The position numbers and the translations under genes were made by a program. A stretch of DNA of 64,000 nt, from NCBI GenBank assembly GCA_029959195.1, contig CP114123.1, forward strand, positions 1,984,001 through 2,048,000, written 5' to 3'. The DNA comes from Dictyophora rubrovolvata. Lineage: Eukaryota; Basidiomycota; Agaricomycetes; Phallales; Phallaceae. This document shows, in pieces, positions 12,112-24,369 of this stretch (positions within the stretch are counted from its first letter, which is position 1; each line of letters begins with the position of its first letter). Under the pieces are notes generated by a model, which had not been told where the DNA came from, searched no databases, and saw only the letters and a program-made list of their open reading frames with translations.

Positions 12112-13590
12112 TGGATCTTTTTCAGAAACCCGGCTGGCTGTTTAAAGCATCACGGTGCCGGTAATAGTACGGTAGTTGTGATTCTTGTGACGCGCGACAT
12201 GCTCCGAACCGCGAAGTCGGAGTTTTGAAATTTTTACCACTTCTTTCCTGGTCCCGTCAAGGCCTCGCCTCGTTGTTGTTCGACGATATTTGGTAAATGG
12301 AACATTGGGGTAACAGCGGATCTCTAAGAAGTTCTCTTCGTACTTTGGTTAATACAAGATGAGTTCGGAAGTCGAGTAACAAGCCGTCGCTTGCGGCGCA
12401 GTAAAGCTGGAACTCACAAGCTTCGACGACAGTTCTGAGTTCTCAGGCAATGTCTATCGCCGTTATCAAAAGCTTATCTCAGAAACAAAAGCAGTGATAT
12501 CCTTGCTTTCACCTCATCCGACTTATTGACAGACCCAATCCCTCATCTTTAGTTACTTGCATAGGTGCCAATGCTCTCAGGATTATGTACCAAAGTATAT
12601 CTTATCGGTATATGCTTTCCTATCGTAATCGCGTAATTTGCCGCAAGTCCGTTTCCGCTCTTATCGCTGCCTGGCTGTCAAGTATTCAACCAGATTGTTC
12701 CATTCGTACCTTGGCTTTGCGCTTTATGCCTGGTCCTAGAGAAAAAATTTCGTCCCGCTTTCGATTATTTATCCTTGCATTCCGCTGCTGCACGCCCCAA
12801 TGGCTTACGCGATATGGCAACTTCAGCCCCTGTACCTTAGTAGGCCGCGATCTCAGCTGGTGCCTTTTTCTATTTTACTCCCTCATGCATAAAGCTTTAT
12901 TCACTGGTATCCTGTCACACTACTTCTGGTACGTCCAAGACCTTGTGAGAAATCCTGTACCTTAGTAACATATTCTTTAGTCGCATGGTTCATCTGTTTA
13001 TGTGAATGGAATATGCGCATTTCAACATGAATGGTTCGTTCTGCCGTTAATTTATGGACATGTCGGATATCTGCTGTCAACATTCACGTTGACGTCGCTT
13101 GCGGACGAACGACATGGCTGAAAGTTGCAAAGCAAAAAAAAATCCGGTGAGGTGCTCTTATTATTATTCTAACTATAACGACTAACATTCATGACTAGTA
13201 AGGTTCGAGAACATTTTCATCATCTCTCGTGCAGCCTTTTGTCATCAAGTCATCAATACAACAAGCCTCTACTCGTAACGCATGGTTTTGAATCTTGGTT
13301 CGTCATTCCGCGCGCTTGTCCAGAGTTCTTCCTAACTTCATTATCATGAGACCCACCCATCGTTCCCCCAGCCTGAGAATCTGCTCGAATGAAAACCAGC
13401 TTTGTCCCCAACTAGGAAAAGGTTATAAGTCGTCTTTTCACTAGAAGTTTACTACAAAGAAGCTGTCTATATATAGCTTGGCTAATGCCCGAAATATCCA
13501 ACGACGGACATCGGATGGAGTGGCCCCATATGACGTTTACGAATGGTTCTTGATTGTGGGCTTATCTTCTAACCACATTTGGGTCCCACT
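12112..13590. other. Intergenic, no gene supported
   Basis: A 126-codon open stretch at 12585-12965 is rich in Cys, Arg, Phe and Ser, lacks paralogues or intron signals, and is probably fortuitous. Nothing else is defined here. Confidence 0.4.
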
Positions 13591-13599
13591 GGCGCAAGA

Positions 13600-13790
13600 G
13601 TAGGAAACCAGTATATAATATGTCAAGTTGATTTCACGATAATATATCTATGGTGAAGCTGTCAAAAGATTTCAATTGTTCAGGGTGAGCCATCGCAAAT
13701 TAAATCCGACCAGAACTGAATTGGTCAGAATGGGACTTCTCTCACGTGGTTATGAAAGATGGTCGAGAAGTCTTGGGGCGTCCTTACATT
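13600..13790 (+). repeat. Duplicated leader of soluble-family copies B and C
   Basis: The stretch with gttcagggtgagcc followed by caaattaaa...gacc resembles 28440-28600 upstream of copy C. It contains cag|gtgagc-like junctions and could be a non-coding leader or an extra upstream exon. Copy A lacks it. Confidence 0.5.
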
Positions 13791-13911
13791 GTGATTTCAC
13801 AGGGCAATATTATGAAGTCACGAGGCATCGTCCAACATCTGTACAAAAGATGCTTTCTCCTAGCTACAGAATCAACCCAGGTCACCCCTTACTCACTTGT
13901 CTTTATACACA

Positions 13912-14726
13912 ATGACCGATTTTATAGCTGATTTCAAAGCGGTCCTAGAGGCATCCTGGGCGACCCTCCCACAGGAAGGCACTTATACAACTGCTCAAGC
14001 CAAACAGGATTTGGCAGATCTTCTGAAGGACATGGTATGTTGTTATCGCTACAGATAAAGCTTAAACCATTAGATTGTCATTTAACAAGGTCGCTATTGA
14101 CGTAGCACTTAAGGCTACGCCTATCAACCTGACGGGAGCTGAAATCGAGGTAAACACAGCGTTTATAGTACTGCAGTTAATTTACGCATTTCCGTAGAAA
14201 ATCAAGCCCGAAATTATCGCCTATTGCAAAACTCATCTTAAGACTGCTTATACTCTCAAGGTAAATCGATTTGACAAATTTTAGAGCATCTCCGTCATGA
14301 CCCCTCGATTTGTAGAATCTTTCTTCCCCGTTCTCCCCTCTGGATGGCATTTCAGTTCTCACGACTCTCCAAACAATACACGCGCAATTTGTAGAGCTTA
14401 TGGGTCAATGTGCTCTCAGACTTCCTCAAACTGAAATTGATCTCCCCGGATACGGCAAATTCTTTGTATACGTTTTACAAACCGTTACTAAAGTATACTA
14501 TTCCATTGAATCCATTGAATTTGCATGACAATTACTGAATACGGTAACAGCCCTACCATCAACACCTTGCCAAAGCAGTACCGGTATGTTTTTCCCATGA
14601 ATACGCAAGTGTTTCAAAAATATCTAACATTTTGAACAGTCCACCATCCCACAATCTGTTATCCAGGAAATTGAGTCTGCCGCCGATGCGGCCGTTCTAA
14701 ACGCGGTGGCTGGTCTTCCTATCTGA
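13912..14726 (+). CDS. Unrecognised ~180-aa soluble protein family, copy B
   Basis: Exons are 13912-14034, 14090-14149, 14198-14260, 14316-14492, 14551-14583 and 14640-14726, giving 180 aa with all junctions in frame. It starts MTDFIADFKAVLEASW and ends AADAAVLNAVAGLPI. Copies B and C share the MTDFIA start and resemble each other more than either resembles A. The protein is soluble and helical, with no export signal. It appears intact; function unknown. Confidence 0.8.
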
Positions 14727-14979
14727 GCTGTACTATTATCTTCTGATCTGTACTATTATTTTCGTTCACTGTCACGTTTTTCAACGAATAAATATCGCGC
14801 CACGCTTCTTGTTCCCGATGCTAGTTTCTCAAGTGGATAGTTGCGTGGAAAGTAAAAGGCAATATTGACTCAGCAGTCAAAGCTGCAGGAACTTAAACAC
14901 GCACTACACAAGGGAAAGGGTATTGGTACATATTCAATCACAGGCGCCCTTGTACATGGTATTGTCTTACCTTGAGAAT

Positions 14980-15215
14980 GCATTGTCTTAATCCATTGTT
15001 GATAAATCGTTCAACATTAACAACAAAACAGGTCCACTCTCGATAGCGGGGGAGGCTAACGAGGAATCCTCATGTAAAGTTCCCGCCCGAAGAGGGACAA
15101 TTTCCATAACGCAACGACTTGAACCACCTCCATATTTATCAATGCATAAAGAGGAGCTGGGAAGTTTATATGAGTGGTCACTATAAAACCTCTCGTTCGA
15201 TAAATAACAAAACAC
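14980..15215 (+). pseudogene. Orphan exon copy related to the decayed gene at 26.5-27.6 kb
   Basis: After an acceptor-like aacaaaacag near 15032 the plus strand reads ANEESSCKVPARRGTISITQ then RLEPPPYLSMHKEELG, matching ANEKSSSGVPARRRRAISIT and RLEPPPHLSTRSL at about 26.83-26.96 kb. No further exons of that gene follow, so this is a fragment. Confidence 0.55.
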
Positions 15216-15363
15216 GAGTAATAGGGTGGGGAGTAAGAGTTATGAATAACAAAGTTTCATATCTATGTCCGTTTAGCGATATAAATATGTGGTAGGGTTT
15301 AGAATCCGTCCTTTCCTAACATCAAAATTTGTGCTCATTGTATGCCAAAACTGAGCGCTGATC

Positions 15364-17098
15364 TTAAGTCGACTCTTCATGTCCAATTTCAACATCAGGA
15401 GATCCCGTCGAGGGATCGTCCTCACCCTCAGCCCTTGCATTTATCGGTATTTCATGATCGCCCATTTCCACAAGGATTGATTGATGTATATAACTTGCCA
15501 CGCTTGAAATTTGAATAGTCGGTAATGTTATGTTTGCGGCTTGAATTGCTGCGGAATTTCGTTGACGAAGATCCAAAGTAAAATCGGCAATTAAAATGGT
15601 CGAGATACTTGAAATTAAAGATCAGACAATGACATTGGAACAAGGACGGAAATGACCATACCTATGTTGAAGATCGCCCAAGATATCTATTGCAATCTGA
15701 TGTATGTATTAGCATGAATGTGACGTTCAGTGCACTTAGACTACTATGACTTAGCACTTCATTTAAAAGAGTGTACTTACGTTATTCTCAACCTGCATTT
15801 AGATGTCAGTTGCTAAGAAGATACAATCAGGTTTTGCATTGTTCTTACTTGATCAATAATTATAAAAGTGATGGTAATAACAATCACGAAGCTTTAAGTG
15901 AAGGCCAAAATGAGTCATGAAAATTTAGGATTCTTCGTTCTTCAGACTCACCAAAACCTCAGCATAGCTAATTCATTATAATGTAAACACAACTTCGCCA
16001 AGGATGTAATTAAAACATACTTTGTTCGAGTAGCACTGAAACAAGGTCATTGTCACTTCTAATGCCTGTTTCACGCTTTAACTTCCATGTATCCCAGACC
16101 TTCCATAAACAAACGCAAAAGACAACCAGATCAGTTGCGATAGTACAGACATCTTCGGCCAAGACCACTTCTTCGATAAAATCATAACACATTTAGGCCC
16201 ATTCATAACCAGCAATATTTATTCAGACCTACCAGGAACTCTAGCGAAAGAATTGAGGACAAGATTTAATGTGACTTGAATATTTATAATTCCAGACCTT
16301 TGGACACATCCGCTAGATGTTATTGCTTCTGAATAAAAGATGAGGAGTCCAGTGCATGTTCTCGCTGCAATGGGAATCCTTACCATAAAGGAATAAAATA
16401 AGCCCTCCCCCAAAAAGAGCGGCCAAAACCCCAGCTATAACCTTGTTCCCTTGACACAATGAATATGCTCGAGTGATCAACAAGCCTAAACAAATAATCT
16501 CAAGGGCATTCACACAAATCACATACCACACCAACCTTGAACACCAATATACGTTAAAAGGAACGCAGTATTCCCTACATCATTGATTGTATTATTGCAC
16601 GAGCTTTTGTATTTTCTAAATTTCCTAATCTTCATGATAATTATAATATCTTACCTTCCTAGCTGCAAGGAAGAAATGGTTAACACTGCTTGCAGACTCT
16701 TCAGAATACTGCTTACTGGAAAAAGGTCTGACCGGAAAGCAAGTGCTTGTTCAATAAAACCTGCATATCTTGTAAAAGCGTAAAGCAAATTGGGAATACT
16801 GAAAGGTTTTGGTGAAAACCACATATATATCATCTCCTGTGGTATAGCCAGTACTATAGTATAAGCAAGGAGTGCTGGCGTATTAATTGCAACATTCAAC
16901 TGTTCATTTAGTTGATTAGATATCGGATAATGTACCTGTGGTGGCAGAATCACCAAGCGTCACGACATAGCTAACCCCTGCTGGTCAAATAAATATCAAA
17001 TATTTCAAGACGGAAACCCACTCAAGATATGCTGCTTGAATCAGTTCTGAAGTGAACGCACTGCTGATAGAGGTAGCATTGGCAGTACTATTATTCAT
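15364..17098 (-). CDS. DUF6533-type seven-helix membrane protein, copy 2
   Basis: Fourteen-exon structure as in copies 1 and 3-5, start at 17098 (MNNSTANATSISSAFTSELI). It keeps the domain signatures IPQEMIYMWFSPKPFSIPNL, LLITRAYSLCQGNKVIAG, the TDLVVFCVCLWKVWDTWKLK helix/loop, and a tail ending PDVEIGHEEST. Micro-exon 4 is CTAGGAAG and micro-exon 8 AGTTCCTG; both are required to keep the frame. No break was found. A 130-bp MITE sits about 120 bp upstream of its start codon inside the conserved promoter block, a feature none of the other copies has. Confidence 0.8.
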
Positions 17099-17218
17099 TT
17101 TGAAAGGCTGAAGTGCAGTGGTGCAAAGGTGAATTGACCCAGTAGCTTGAGTTGTGAGGTCAATAAACCGGACGAACCTATGCTTTTAAGGGAAACCGAA
17201 CCAAGGCAAAGGCGGAAT

Positions 17219-17348
17219 TGTCGCAAAAATCCTAACGCCCTTTTTTTGTTAAGCGAACTGATTAACTTGGCTCTAACAAACATTATAAACCATATATTAT
17301 TCGCTTAATCGCCTAACGAAAAAAAAAAGCGTTAGGATTTTTGCGACA
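17219..17348. mobile_element. 130-bp MITE with perfect 20-bp terminal inverted repeats
   Basis: The left end TGTCGCAAAAATCCTAACGC (17219-17238) is the exact reverse complement of the right end at 17329-17348. The interior continues as an imperfect hairpin (aagcgaa against ttcgctt) and is AT-rich with no coding. It interrupts the conserved upstream block of DUF6533 copy 2, between sequence matching ...ccaaggcaaagccgga and ...catcaatca in the other copies. I could not define a clean target-site duplication. The element is non-autonomous and its transposase superfamily is unknown. Confidence 0.88.
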
Positions 17349-17639
17349 TGGTGTCAAAGTTACCTTCATCAATCATGGCATGACTGTAAGACATTGTTGC
17401 CCTAACAGATCAACAGTACGTTCATCTCAAGCTTCTGCACTCGGCTCAGTCAAGGTTGTAATTTTTGCTAGTATTTAAATATATGAAACTTGTAAATTAA
17501 ACTCTTAGTGGTCCGAGAAGATTCAAATACTTTGTCACACAAGTACTGACTGGATTGATTAATTTAACTTTTTGGGAGCTTCATAGGAATCATAGCCTCT
17601 TTAACGAATTTCAAGGACTCACAATGTACTTCAGCCCCC

Positions 17640-18150
17640 TTCACGATGGATGATGATGGTGGTGGTGATGTTGAAAGAAACACTGAGGTGCTTCGGCCAG
17701 AAGACTGACCGGCGCCCCAGGACAAGTACTGTCAGCACAACGCGCTAAGTAATTTAAGTCCCAATCTACCGTGATCGTATCGCAAACTCCTGGCCGACAC
17801 CAATTCAGGTGGTCCATCAACATCTAAATCATAGAGTATTCAGCTCAGCTCAGTTTCGCGCAAAGCTTACGAAACAACGATGGAGATAGTTTCCAAGGAA
17901 GAATGAATCGCTTATGACGTTGATGTCATCAATTTTGTGAGCCTTCAAGTGCCGACATAACATGGTCAATTTCTCCAATAGGTTTCCATCATTGTTATTT
18001 CGAGAGAAATGATATGATCGAAGCCTTTTTACCTGTTGTTTAGAAATACCACGTATATCTGGATCCAAAAGACGTTACATGTCTGCCGAAATTCGTCCCA
18101 CGGAAGGTCATGTACGTGCTAACTACTACCTTTACTCCCACAAATGCTAT
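17640..18150 (-). pseudogene. Decayed gene X fragment upstream of DUF6533 copy 2
   Basis: This block recurs in the same orientation upstream of copies 3, 4 and 5. Recognisable pieces are ISKQQVKRLRSYHFSRNNND and a segment beginning near TLEDDSICG. Frames are broken here, and the parts survive only as conserved nucleotide sequence. I do not recognise the parent gene. Confidence 0.45.
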
Positions 18151-18159
18151 CGTCTTCCA

Positions 18160-20700
18160 AGGTACCGATGTCCGCGCTAATCGAGATAATGGTCACGCGG
18201 TCACGTGGCACATGTCACATGTCACCGTCAAATAACCGCGACCAAACCAGCGCAAACCAACGCCCTGGCAGTCATTTGAGCTTTTCTACCTCCTTGTCTT
18301 GCAATCTGGGAGATTTGGAAGGGTTCAGTTGGCTGGATTATGGAAAGCTTGATCGAGGGCATGGGGCAGGTAGGAGCGGTGGGATCCACGCTCCCAGTCA
18401 AAGGCTGTATTTGAGTTGGCCAAACCACAAGAAGAGTATGGTAAGTCTCATTGTAATTTCTAAAAAATTCTGAAGAGGGTATTTAGGTCGAAATTTCCCG
18501 AAGCGCGTTCGCTTTCAGCAGGATTTTCAATGGTCCCGGTCTCACGTCACCGCGTCACCTATTGACTGCCACCTACTAAAAATCACGATACAAGCACCCC
18601 TACAGGTTCAATATCTCACATATTCAACTCAAACACGGACTCAGACTCGGAACGCTCACAACGTTTTGTATCGCCAATGCAAGGATTTGATCATGAACAA
18701 TCAATGACGTTTAGACTTCCGGTGGTGTCGATCTGGGGAAATCAGAAGCAACAGCAGCAGCCACACCGGGCCCAATCCTGGTATTAGCAACATCGATAAT
18801 ATGTATTAGCCATCAATAACAGAAACGACCCCATGGATAAACCCGGCGCGACGGAGGTCCGCATCAGGTGCAGATGGTTCAGTATCATGGGAGGGTTGGA
18901 TGATGGGGGGGAATGTGGTGGGTTACGGCATTTTTCTACCACTTTGTCAGTAACGTACGCCCGCGCCTACAACCAAGGTTAAGTCTTCAGACGATGCTTC
19001 AAGGGCACCCGTCGCATCCACAATCGAGAGTATCCAGCTTTCAGGAGAACGCCTGCTTAGAATGACTCTTCCACATCTCGAACCCGGGCACCGTCACATT
19101 CAGGGCAGTAGCCGTAGCCAGCTTCGCCCTCTCATCCATCGCTCGCACTCCCGCCTTCGTCAACCAGTGACGTTTTCCGCAATTTTGTCTTCAAATGTAG
19201 TGACTAAGGTTTCTCTACCATCAGTTATTTGCAGCAGATCCTTGAGTCCCCGACACAGCGCCTCCCAAAAGAATACCCGCTCCTGCTTGCTGGAGCCGAT
19301 ATCATGGCCGTCTTTTCCAAGTTTACCCCATGCAGAGCTCTCCTACTGACTTGCTTCGCTGCCTTGTGTTTATTTAGGGCTGTAAGTTTTGTAGTAAGTA
19401 ATGTTGAAATGTATCGTACCATGCTGCACATTGCAATACCATACATTCTCATGATACATTTGACAATTAAGGGTCCGCTACCTCATATCTGGGTTGTAAG
19501 TCCCTGTTCATCGCATTTGTCTTTATCTCGTGACTAAACTCACACCTCGCATAGTCCTTCTTCGCCATCCTCATGGTTCCTTCCTTCAAACCCATCCTTC
19601 ACAGGCATTCTTGAATTCTTCTACTTCACTCACGTCCCTCCTCGTCCCATTGATCCTCGTCTTCGCCACTCTCCACTTCCTCCGTTTCCAATGCTGGTCC
19701 TGGGTTACTTTGGCGGTCAGGGGCTTGGAACGTATCTACCATTTCGCCAAACTCCTCTGGGTCAACGGAATTGTCAGCAACATCCGTACCGCTCCCATGA
19801 CTCTCCGATACATCGACTTCACCCGCAGCGAACAAATCGTTCCCGGTCCCGGTTGATTTGTATCCACTTCAATTTCTCCCGCCGCGTCAAATACATGGAA
19901 GACGTTCTCGCACGACAAAGATAAAGACAAATCGACCAAGAACAAAGATTTATTACGGCATATCAATTCTGAAGATACCTCATCAAATGACAAGTCTAAC
20001 ATTAATACCAACATACGCAGTACATCCTGCTCTCCGACACAACCTTCTGCATCATCGTCAGCTGCGCTACCCAAATCTTCAAGACTAAAACCTCCCAAAA
20101 AGACTGCAAAGCCCAACTCATACGCACCCCGTTAGCAGCTCTTCGCCACCGTCTTCTCCACCTATTCTTCCCTTGTCGCCCCAGCCCATTTCACCGCCAG
20201 TCCCTCTTCCTCTTCCGCCAACGACTAACAACCTTGTTGACTGGAGCGCAGAGAGACATAGAGCGAGATATGAGCAATGCCATGGGGTTTAAGTCCCTGC
20301 GTTGAATGTGAGTTTTTCTTTTCAAAATTGGACACAAGTCTTACACTAACCGACGCACTAACACACTTAGAAAACCGCAATTTGTGACATCCTTGCAGAC
20401 AGTAAGAGTATTAATATCATTTGTTCTGTTAATCTTCAACTAATAATCGCACCTTGCAGCTGCAGCTGCTTATCTTACCTCGCACATCTTCTGAACGAGA
20501 TCCAATGGGTTGTAGAGGACATGTTTCGCGGAAAGGACCACTTCCTCGTCATCATGAGTATCTCATTCCGACTTTACAAGATATAAGAGACGTTACCATT
20601 AGACTAATCCTTGCTCGTGGAGCTCTACCTATCCTGTCCGATTTAACGTGAGTTCATACACCAATCTATTTGGCCCTTTAAAATCGGTTTTCAATAGACC
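18160..20700 (+). pseudogene. Decayed multi-exon host gene(s), plus strand
   Basis: Several stretches look strongly coding but need frame changes to join: SNTDSDSERSQRFVSPMQGF near 18.64 kb; MAVFSKFTPCRALLLTCFAA (19303) with two good GT-AG introns leading to GPLPHIW and SFFAILMVPSF; KDKDKSTKNKDLLRHINSED and ALPKSSRLKPPKKTAKPNSY (19.9-20.1 kb); PPILPLSPQPISPPVPLPLP then LVDWSAERHRARYEQC (20.15-20.29 kb); and LLNEIQWVVEDMFRGKDHFL (20.48 kb). Splice-like junctions lie between the last pieces. The pattern suggests one or two degraded genes. An acidic minus-strand reading at 19.6-20.1 kb is its shadow or an alternative. Confidence 0.35.
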
Positions 20701-20819
20701 AAAGCGGGTTTCCCACACAGGCGATTACACCTTTTGTGTGTGACATAAATATGACGAACCGTATTCACGCTCTGTTGCTGGGGCTTGCACTGGCCGACTT
20801 TTCTGTCTTGGGTGTGTTT

Positions 20820-21347
20820 TTAATTGCCAGAGAACGTATGACACAGTGAATTCAACGCTTGCGTTGCATTTTCGAGATTGACGCATCCAGAACGCACGTG
20901 GGATTGCGACTTTGTGACAGGAGGAAGTTGTTCGTGCTCAAGCAAAACCGTTGATGTACGTTGAAGACTTAACCATATTTCACGAAAAGTTAGAGGCTGA
21001 CGCTGTGTAGCAGGACATATTTCGACATCTGGCCAAACATCAGAGTAAAAAGCGAGGAACGACGATGGGTTCCGGGAATTTCGCCTGCGTGAACGGAGTT
21101 GAATGCCCGCAGTGTCGTTGCACGCACTAAATGAATCCAATCTTCTGTGGTGATACTCGTCATCTTCAGTGGAGTCTTCTCGCCCAGTGAAAACCCAATG
21201 GTGTCGATGAAACACCTGCATCCTTATAGGGCGGATGGAGCAACCGGCCACGATAACTCGAGCAGCAAGTGCTCTGAATAACGGCGCGGACAGTGTGAAT
21301 AGGGAGAAATTATCCAGAAACTTAGAAAGAAGGTTTGATTTTTGCAC
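20820..21347 (-). CDS. Hypothetical open reading frame, 175 codons
   Basis: A continuous frame with segments such as PATQRQPLTFREIWLSLQRT and SGCVNLENATQALNSLCHTF. It has no membrane helix, domain or copy elsewhere in the window. It could be a single exon of an unknown gene or fortuitous; the divergent neighbour at 21375-21602 (plus; NRWRKDDLEARAYKECSALK) is similarly unsupported. Confidence 0.25.
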   Translation of the reverse strand: MQKSNLLSKFLDNFSLFTLSAPLFRALAARVIVAGCSIRPIRMQVFHRHHWVFTGREDSTEDDEYHHRRLDSFSACNDTAGIQLRSRRRNSRNPSSFLAFYSDVWPDVEICPATQRQPLTFREIWLSLQRTSTVLLEHEQLPPVTKSQSHVRSGCVNLENATQALNSLCHTFSGN

Positions 21348-21599
21348 TTTATTTATGTATTTGATGTTTATTGATTGCTAACAGACCTTACTGCCTTGGT
21401 CTCCATTGCTGACCTCCATCGTTTGCACGTCCCTCACCTTCCCAAGTCTTTTTCGCAAGCGCTGATGTCATTTTTCACTTGTCTCAGTAATCGTTGGAGG
21501 AAGGATGACTTAGAGGCTCGTGCCTACAAAGAATGCAGCGCTCTTAAGAGCGAGGGTGTGGACGTTGTCTTTAGCAATCCGGAAGTATATTATACCCAC

Positions 21600-21830
21600 T
21601 GATACGAGGTGAAAATTCTGTGCCGAAAACGAACTATTGAAATACTTACCTTCCGCTGACAGCAACTCTTCAGAATTCTGACTGCTTCGAGTCATGTAGA
21701 CGCGGACGAACTCAGAGGGTTGCTGTGAGAAGTTTGATGACGTGGTGAGGACTCATAGAAAGGTTAGACTTTGTTGAGCCCGGTGAGTTTCACGCTTTTT
21801 ACGTACGGTGTTAGGTGTGAGCCCTAGTGA
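21600..21830 (-). pseudogene. Solo fragment of gene X (first conserved block)
   Basis: This matches the sequence at 25000-25180 (minus) and, reversed, 58030-58190 (plus): the KLTGLNKV start, a variable Ser-rich middle, and the donor after SAEG followed by a block reading ttcaatagttcgtttt. Here it stands alone, without the other gene X blocks. Confidence 0.5.
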
Positions 21831-22201
21831 ATACATGAAAAGAGACAAGAAGCGAAATATAGGTGGCCGAGTCACAGAATATCAAAGTAAAGTACCGGAA
21901 ATTGGGGGCGTTGTTTGCCGCGCAAGGGATATCCATCTATTGAATCTGGACTTTCGTCAAACATGCATTGTGTTTTCGTGGATAAAAATAAAATAACGGA
22001 AAGAAACATGAGACAACAAAAAGTGAAAGAAGTAAATAGAATGGTGAAATAATAGAGAAGTCGAAATAGGCTATAGGTTTCATATTTGGTTTTGACTCTG
22101 TTGCGCATGTCCGTATAGTGTTATAAATATCTCGTATGGTCTAGAATTCCTACAGTTATCAAGTCTTGCGCCAATTGTTATGCCAAAACTAAGCGCCGAT
22201 C

Positions 22202-23936
22202 CTAAGTCGACTCTTCAAGTCCAATTTCGATGTCCGGAGATCCCGTCGAGGGATCGTCATCACCCTCGGCCCTTGCATGAATTGGTATTTCATGATCACC
22301 CATTTCCACAAGGATTGATTGGTGTATATAATTCGCCACACTTGAAATTTGAATAGTTGGTAATGTAATGTTTGTAGCTTGAACTACCGTGGAATTTCGT
22401 TGACGAAGATCCAAAGTAAAATCGGCAATTAAAATAACCGAAATACTTGAAATTGTAGATAAACAATGGCATTGAGAAGAAGACAGAAATGTCCATACCT
22501 ATGTTGAACATCACCCAAGATACCCGCTGCAGTCTGATACAACGTGAAATTTGAAGTTCAGGACACTTAGATTATGACTTGGTACTTCATTTAAGAGAAC
22601 ATACTTACGTTATTTTTAAACTGCATTTAGAAGTCAGCTGTTAAGATATGATCAGGTTTTGCATTTTTCTTACTTGCTCAATGATTGAAATAACGATGGT
22701 AGTAATAATCGCAAAGCTTTGAAGGCAAAAATGAGTTATGAAAATTTAAGATTCATCGTTGTTCGGACTCACCAAAACCTCAACATGGCTAATTCATTAT
22801 AATGTAAACACAACTTCACCAAGGATGTAATTGAAACATACATTGTTTGAGTAGCACTGAAACAAGGTCATTGTCACTGCTAATGCCTATTTCACGCTTT
22901 AACCTCCATGTACCCCAGACCTTCCATAAGCAAACACAAAAGACAACCAGATCTGTTACGATAGTACAGACGTTTGCGGCCAAGGCCACCAAGGGTTCTT
23001 CGATCAAATCGTATGACATTTAGGCCTATTTGAACCAGCAATGTCATCTATTCGGACCTACCAGAAAAACTAGCAATAAAATGAGGACTAGGTTTAACAT
23101 AACTTAAATATTTGTTCCAGACCTTTGATAACATCCGGGAGATATTATTACTCCTGAAAAAAAGATGAGGAGTCCACCGTGTGTTCTCGCTGCAATGGGA
23201 ATTCTTACCAGAAAGGAATAAAGCGAGCGCTCCACTAAGAAAGAAAGCCAAAACCCCAGCTATAACCTTGTTCCCTTGACACAACGAGTATGCTCGAGCG
23301 ACCAACAGGCCTAAACAAATAATAATCTCCAAGGCATTCACACAAATCACATACTACACCAACCTTGAAGGCCAAGATATGTCAAAGTGAACGCAGCGTT
23401 CGCCACATTGGACACGTTATCACACAAGCTTTTGTACTCAATTTCCTAAATCTTCATGATAATTATATTATCTTACCTTCCAGACTGCAAGGAAGAAATG
23501 GTTAACACTGCTTGTAGACCCTTTAGAATACTTATGCTTACTGTCGAAAAAAAGCCTAACCAGAAATTAAGTGCCTGTGCAATAATACTTCCATATCTTG
23601 TAAAAGCATAAAGAAAATTTGGAATGCTGAAAGGTTTTGGTGATAACCACAGATATACCATCTCCTGTGGTATAGCCAGAGCCATAGTATAAACAGAGAG
23701 TGCTGCCAGGCACATTTAATTACTTTCAACATTCAACTGTTCATTTAGTTTATTAGGTATCCGATAACATACCTATGTTGGCAGACTCAATAAGCGTCTC
23801 CACATAGCTAACGCCATTCAAATAAATATCAAATATTCAAGATGGAAACTCACTCAAAATATACTGCTTGAATCACTTCTGAAGCGATCGCACTACTCAG
23901 GCTGGTAGAGGTAGCATTGGCAGTACTATTATTCAT
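22202..23936 (-). CDS. DUF6533-type seven-helix membrane protein, copy 3
   Basis: Start at 23936 (MNNSTANATSTSLSSAIASE), stop TAG at 22202. It carries IPQEMVYLWLSPKPFSIPNF, LLVARAYSLCQGNKVIAG, TDLVVFCVCLWKVWGTWRLK and a tail ending PDIEIGLEEST. Micro-exons are TCTGGAAG and TTTTTCTG. Intron 4 has lost 4 nt near its 3' end relative to the paralogues, and the frame holds only if the acceptor is the downstream acaaaag; that choice also works in the other four copies and is the one I adopt. With it the gene is open throughout. Confidence 0.75.
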
Positions 23937-24369
23937 TTTCAAAAGCTGAAATGCGGTGGTGGAAAGGTGAATTGATCCAGTAGCTTGAGTCGTGAGGCCA
24001 AGTATGAGACGGACAAACTTATGCATTTAAGGAAAACTGAACCAAGGCAAAACCGGATGTCCAAGGTCGGATCACCGCATGACTCGGACTGTACTAGTAA
24101 CGCACCGTTGCCCTAACAGTAATCAAATCAGTCATACATTAATCCCCCGGAAATCATGCACTCAACTCAGTTAAGGTTGTGATTTTCGCTAGTATTTAAA
24201 TATATGGACTTAAGCTATGAGTAGTGTCACATCCCTAGTTCAGGAGGATTCAAATGCTGTGTTGAACAAGTATCGATTGGACTGATAAATTTATCTCTTG
24301 GGAGCTTCATAGCCTCTTATGAATTTCAAGGACTAGTGTACTTCAGCGGATCGCGCGGCCTCCTTCATG

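Noticed and set aside
12585-12965. 126-codon plus-strand open frame
   Set aside because: Cys/Arg/Phe-rich composition typical of a chance frame; no promoter, introns or copies.
19736-20116. Acidic minus-strand frame (and 19626-19835)
   Set aside because: Coding-looking, but the plus strand over the same bases gives Ser/Lys/Pro-rich segments that continue across splice-like junctions; the acidic reading is more likely its complement.
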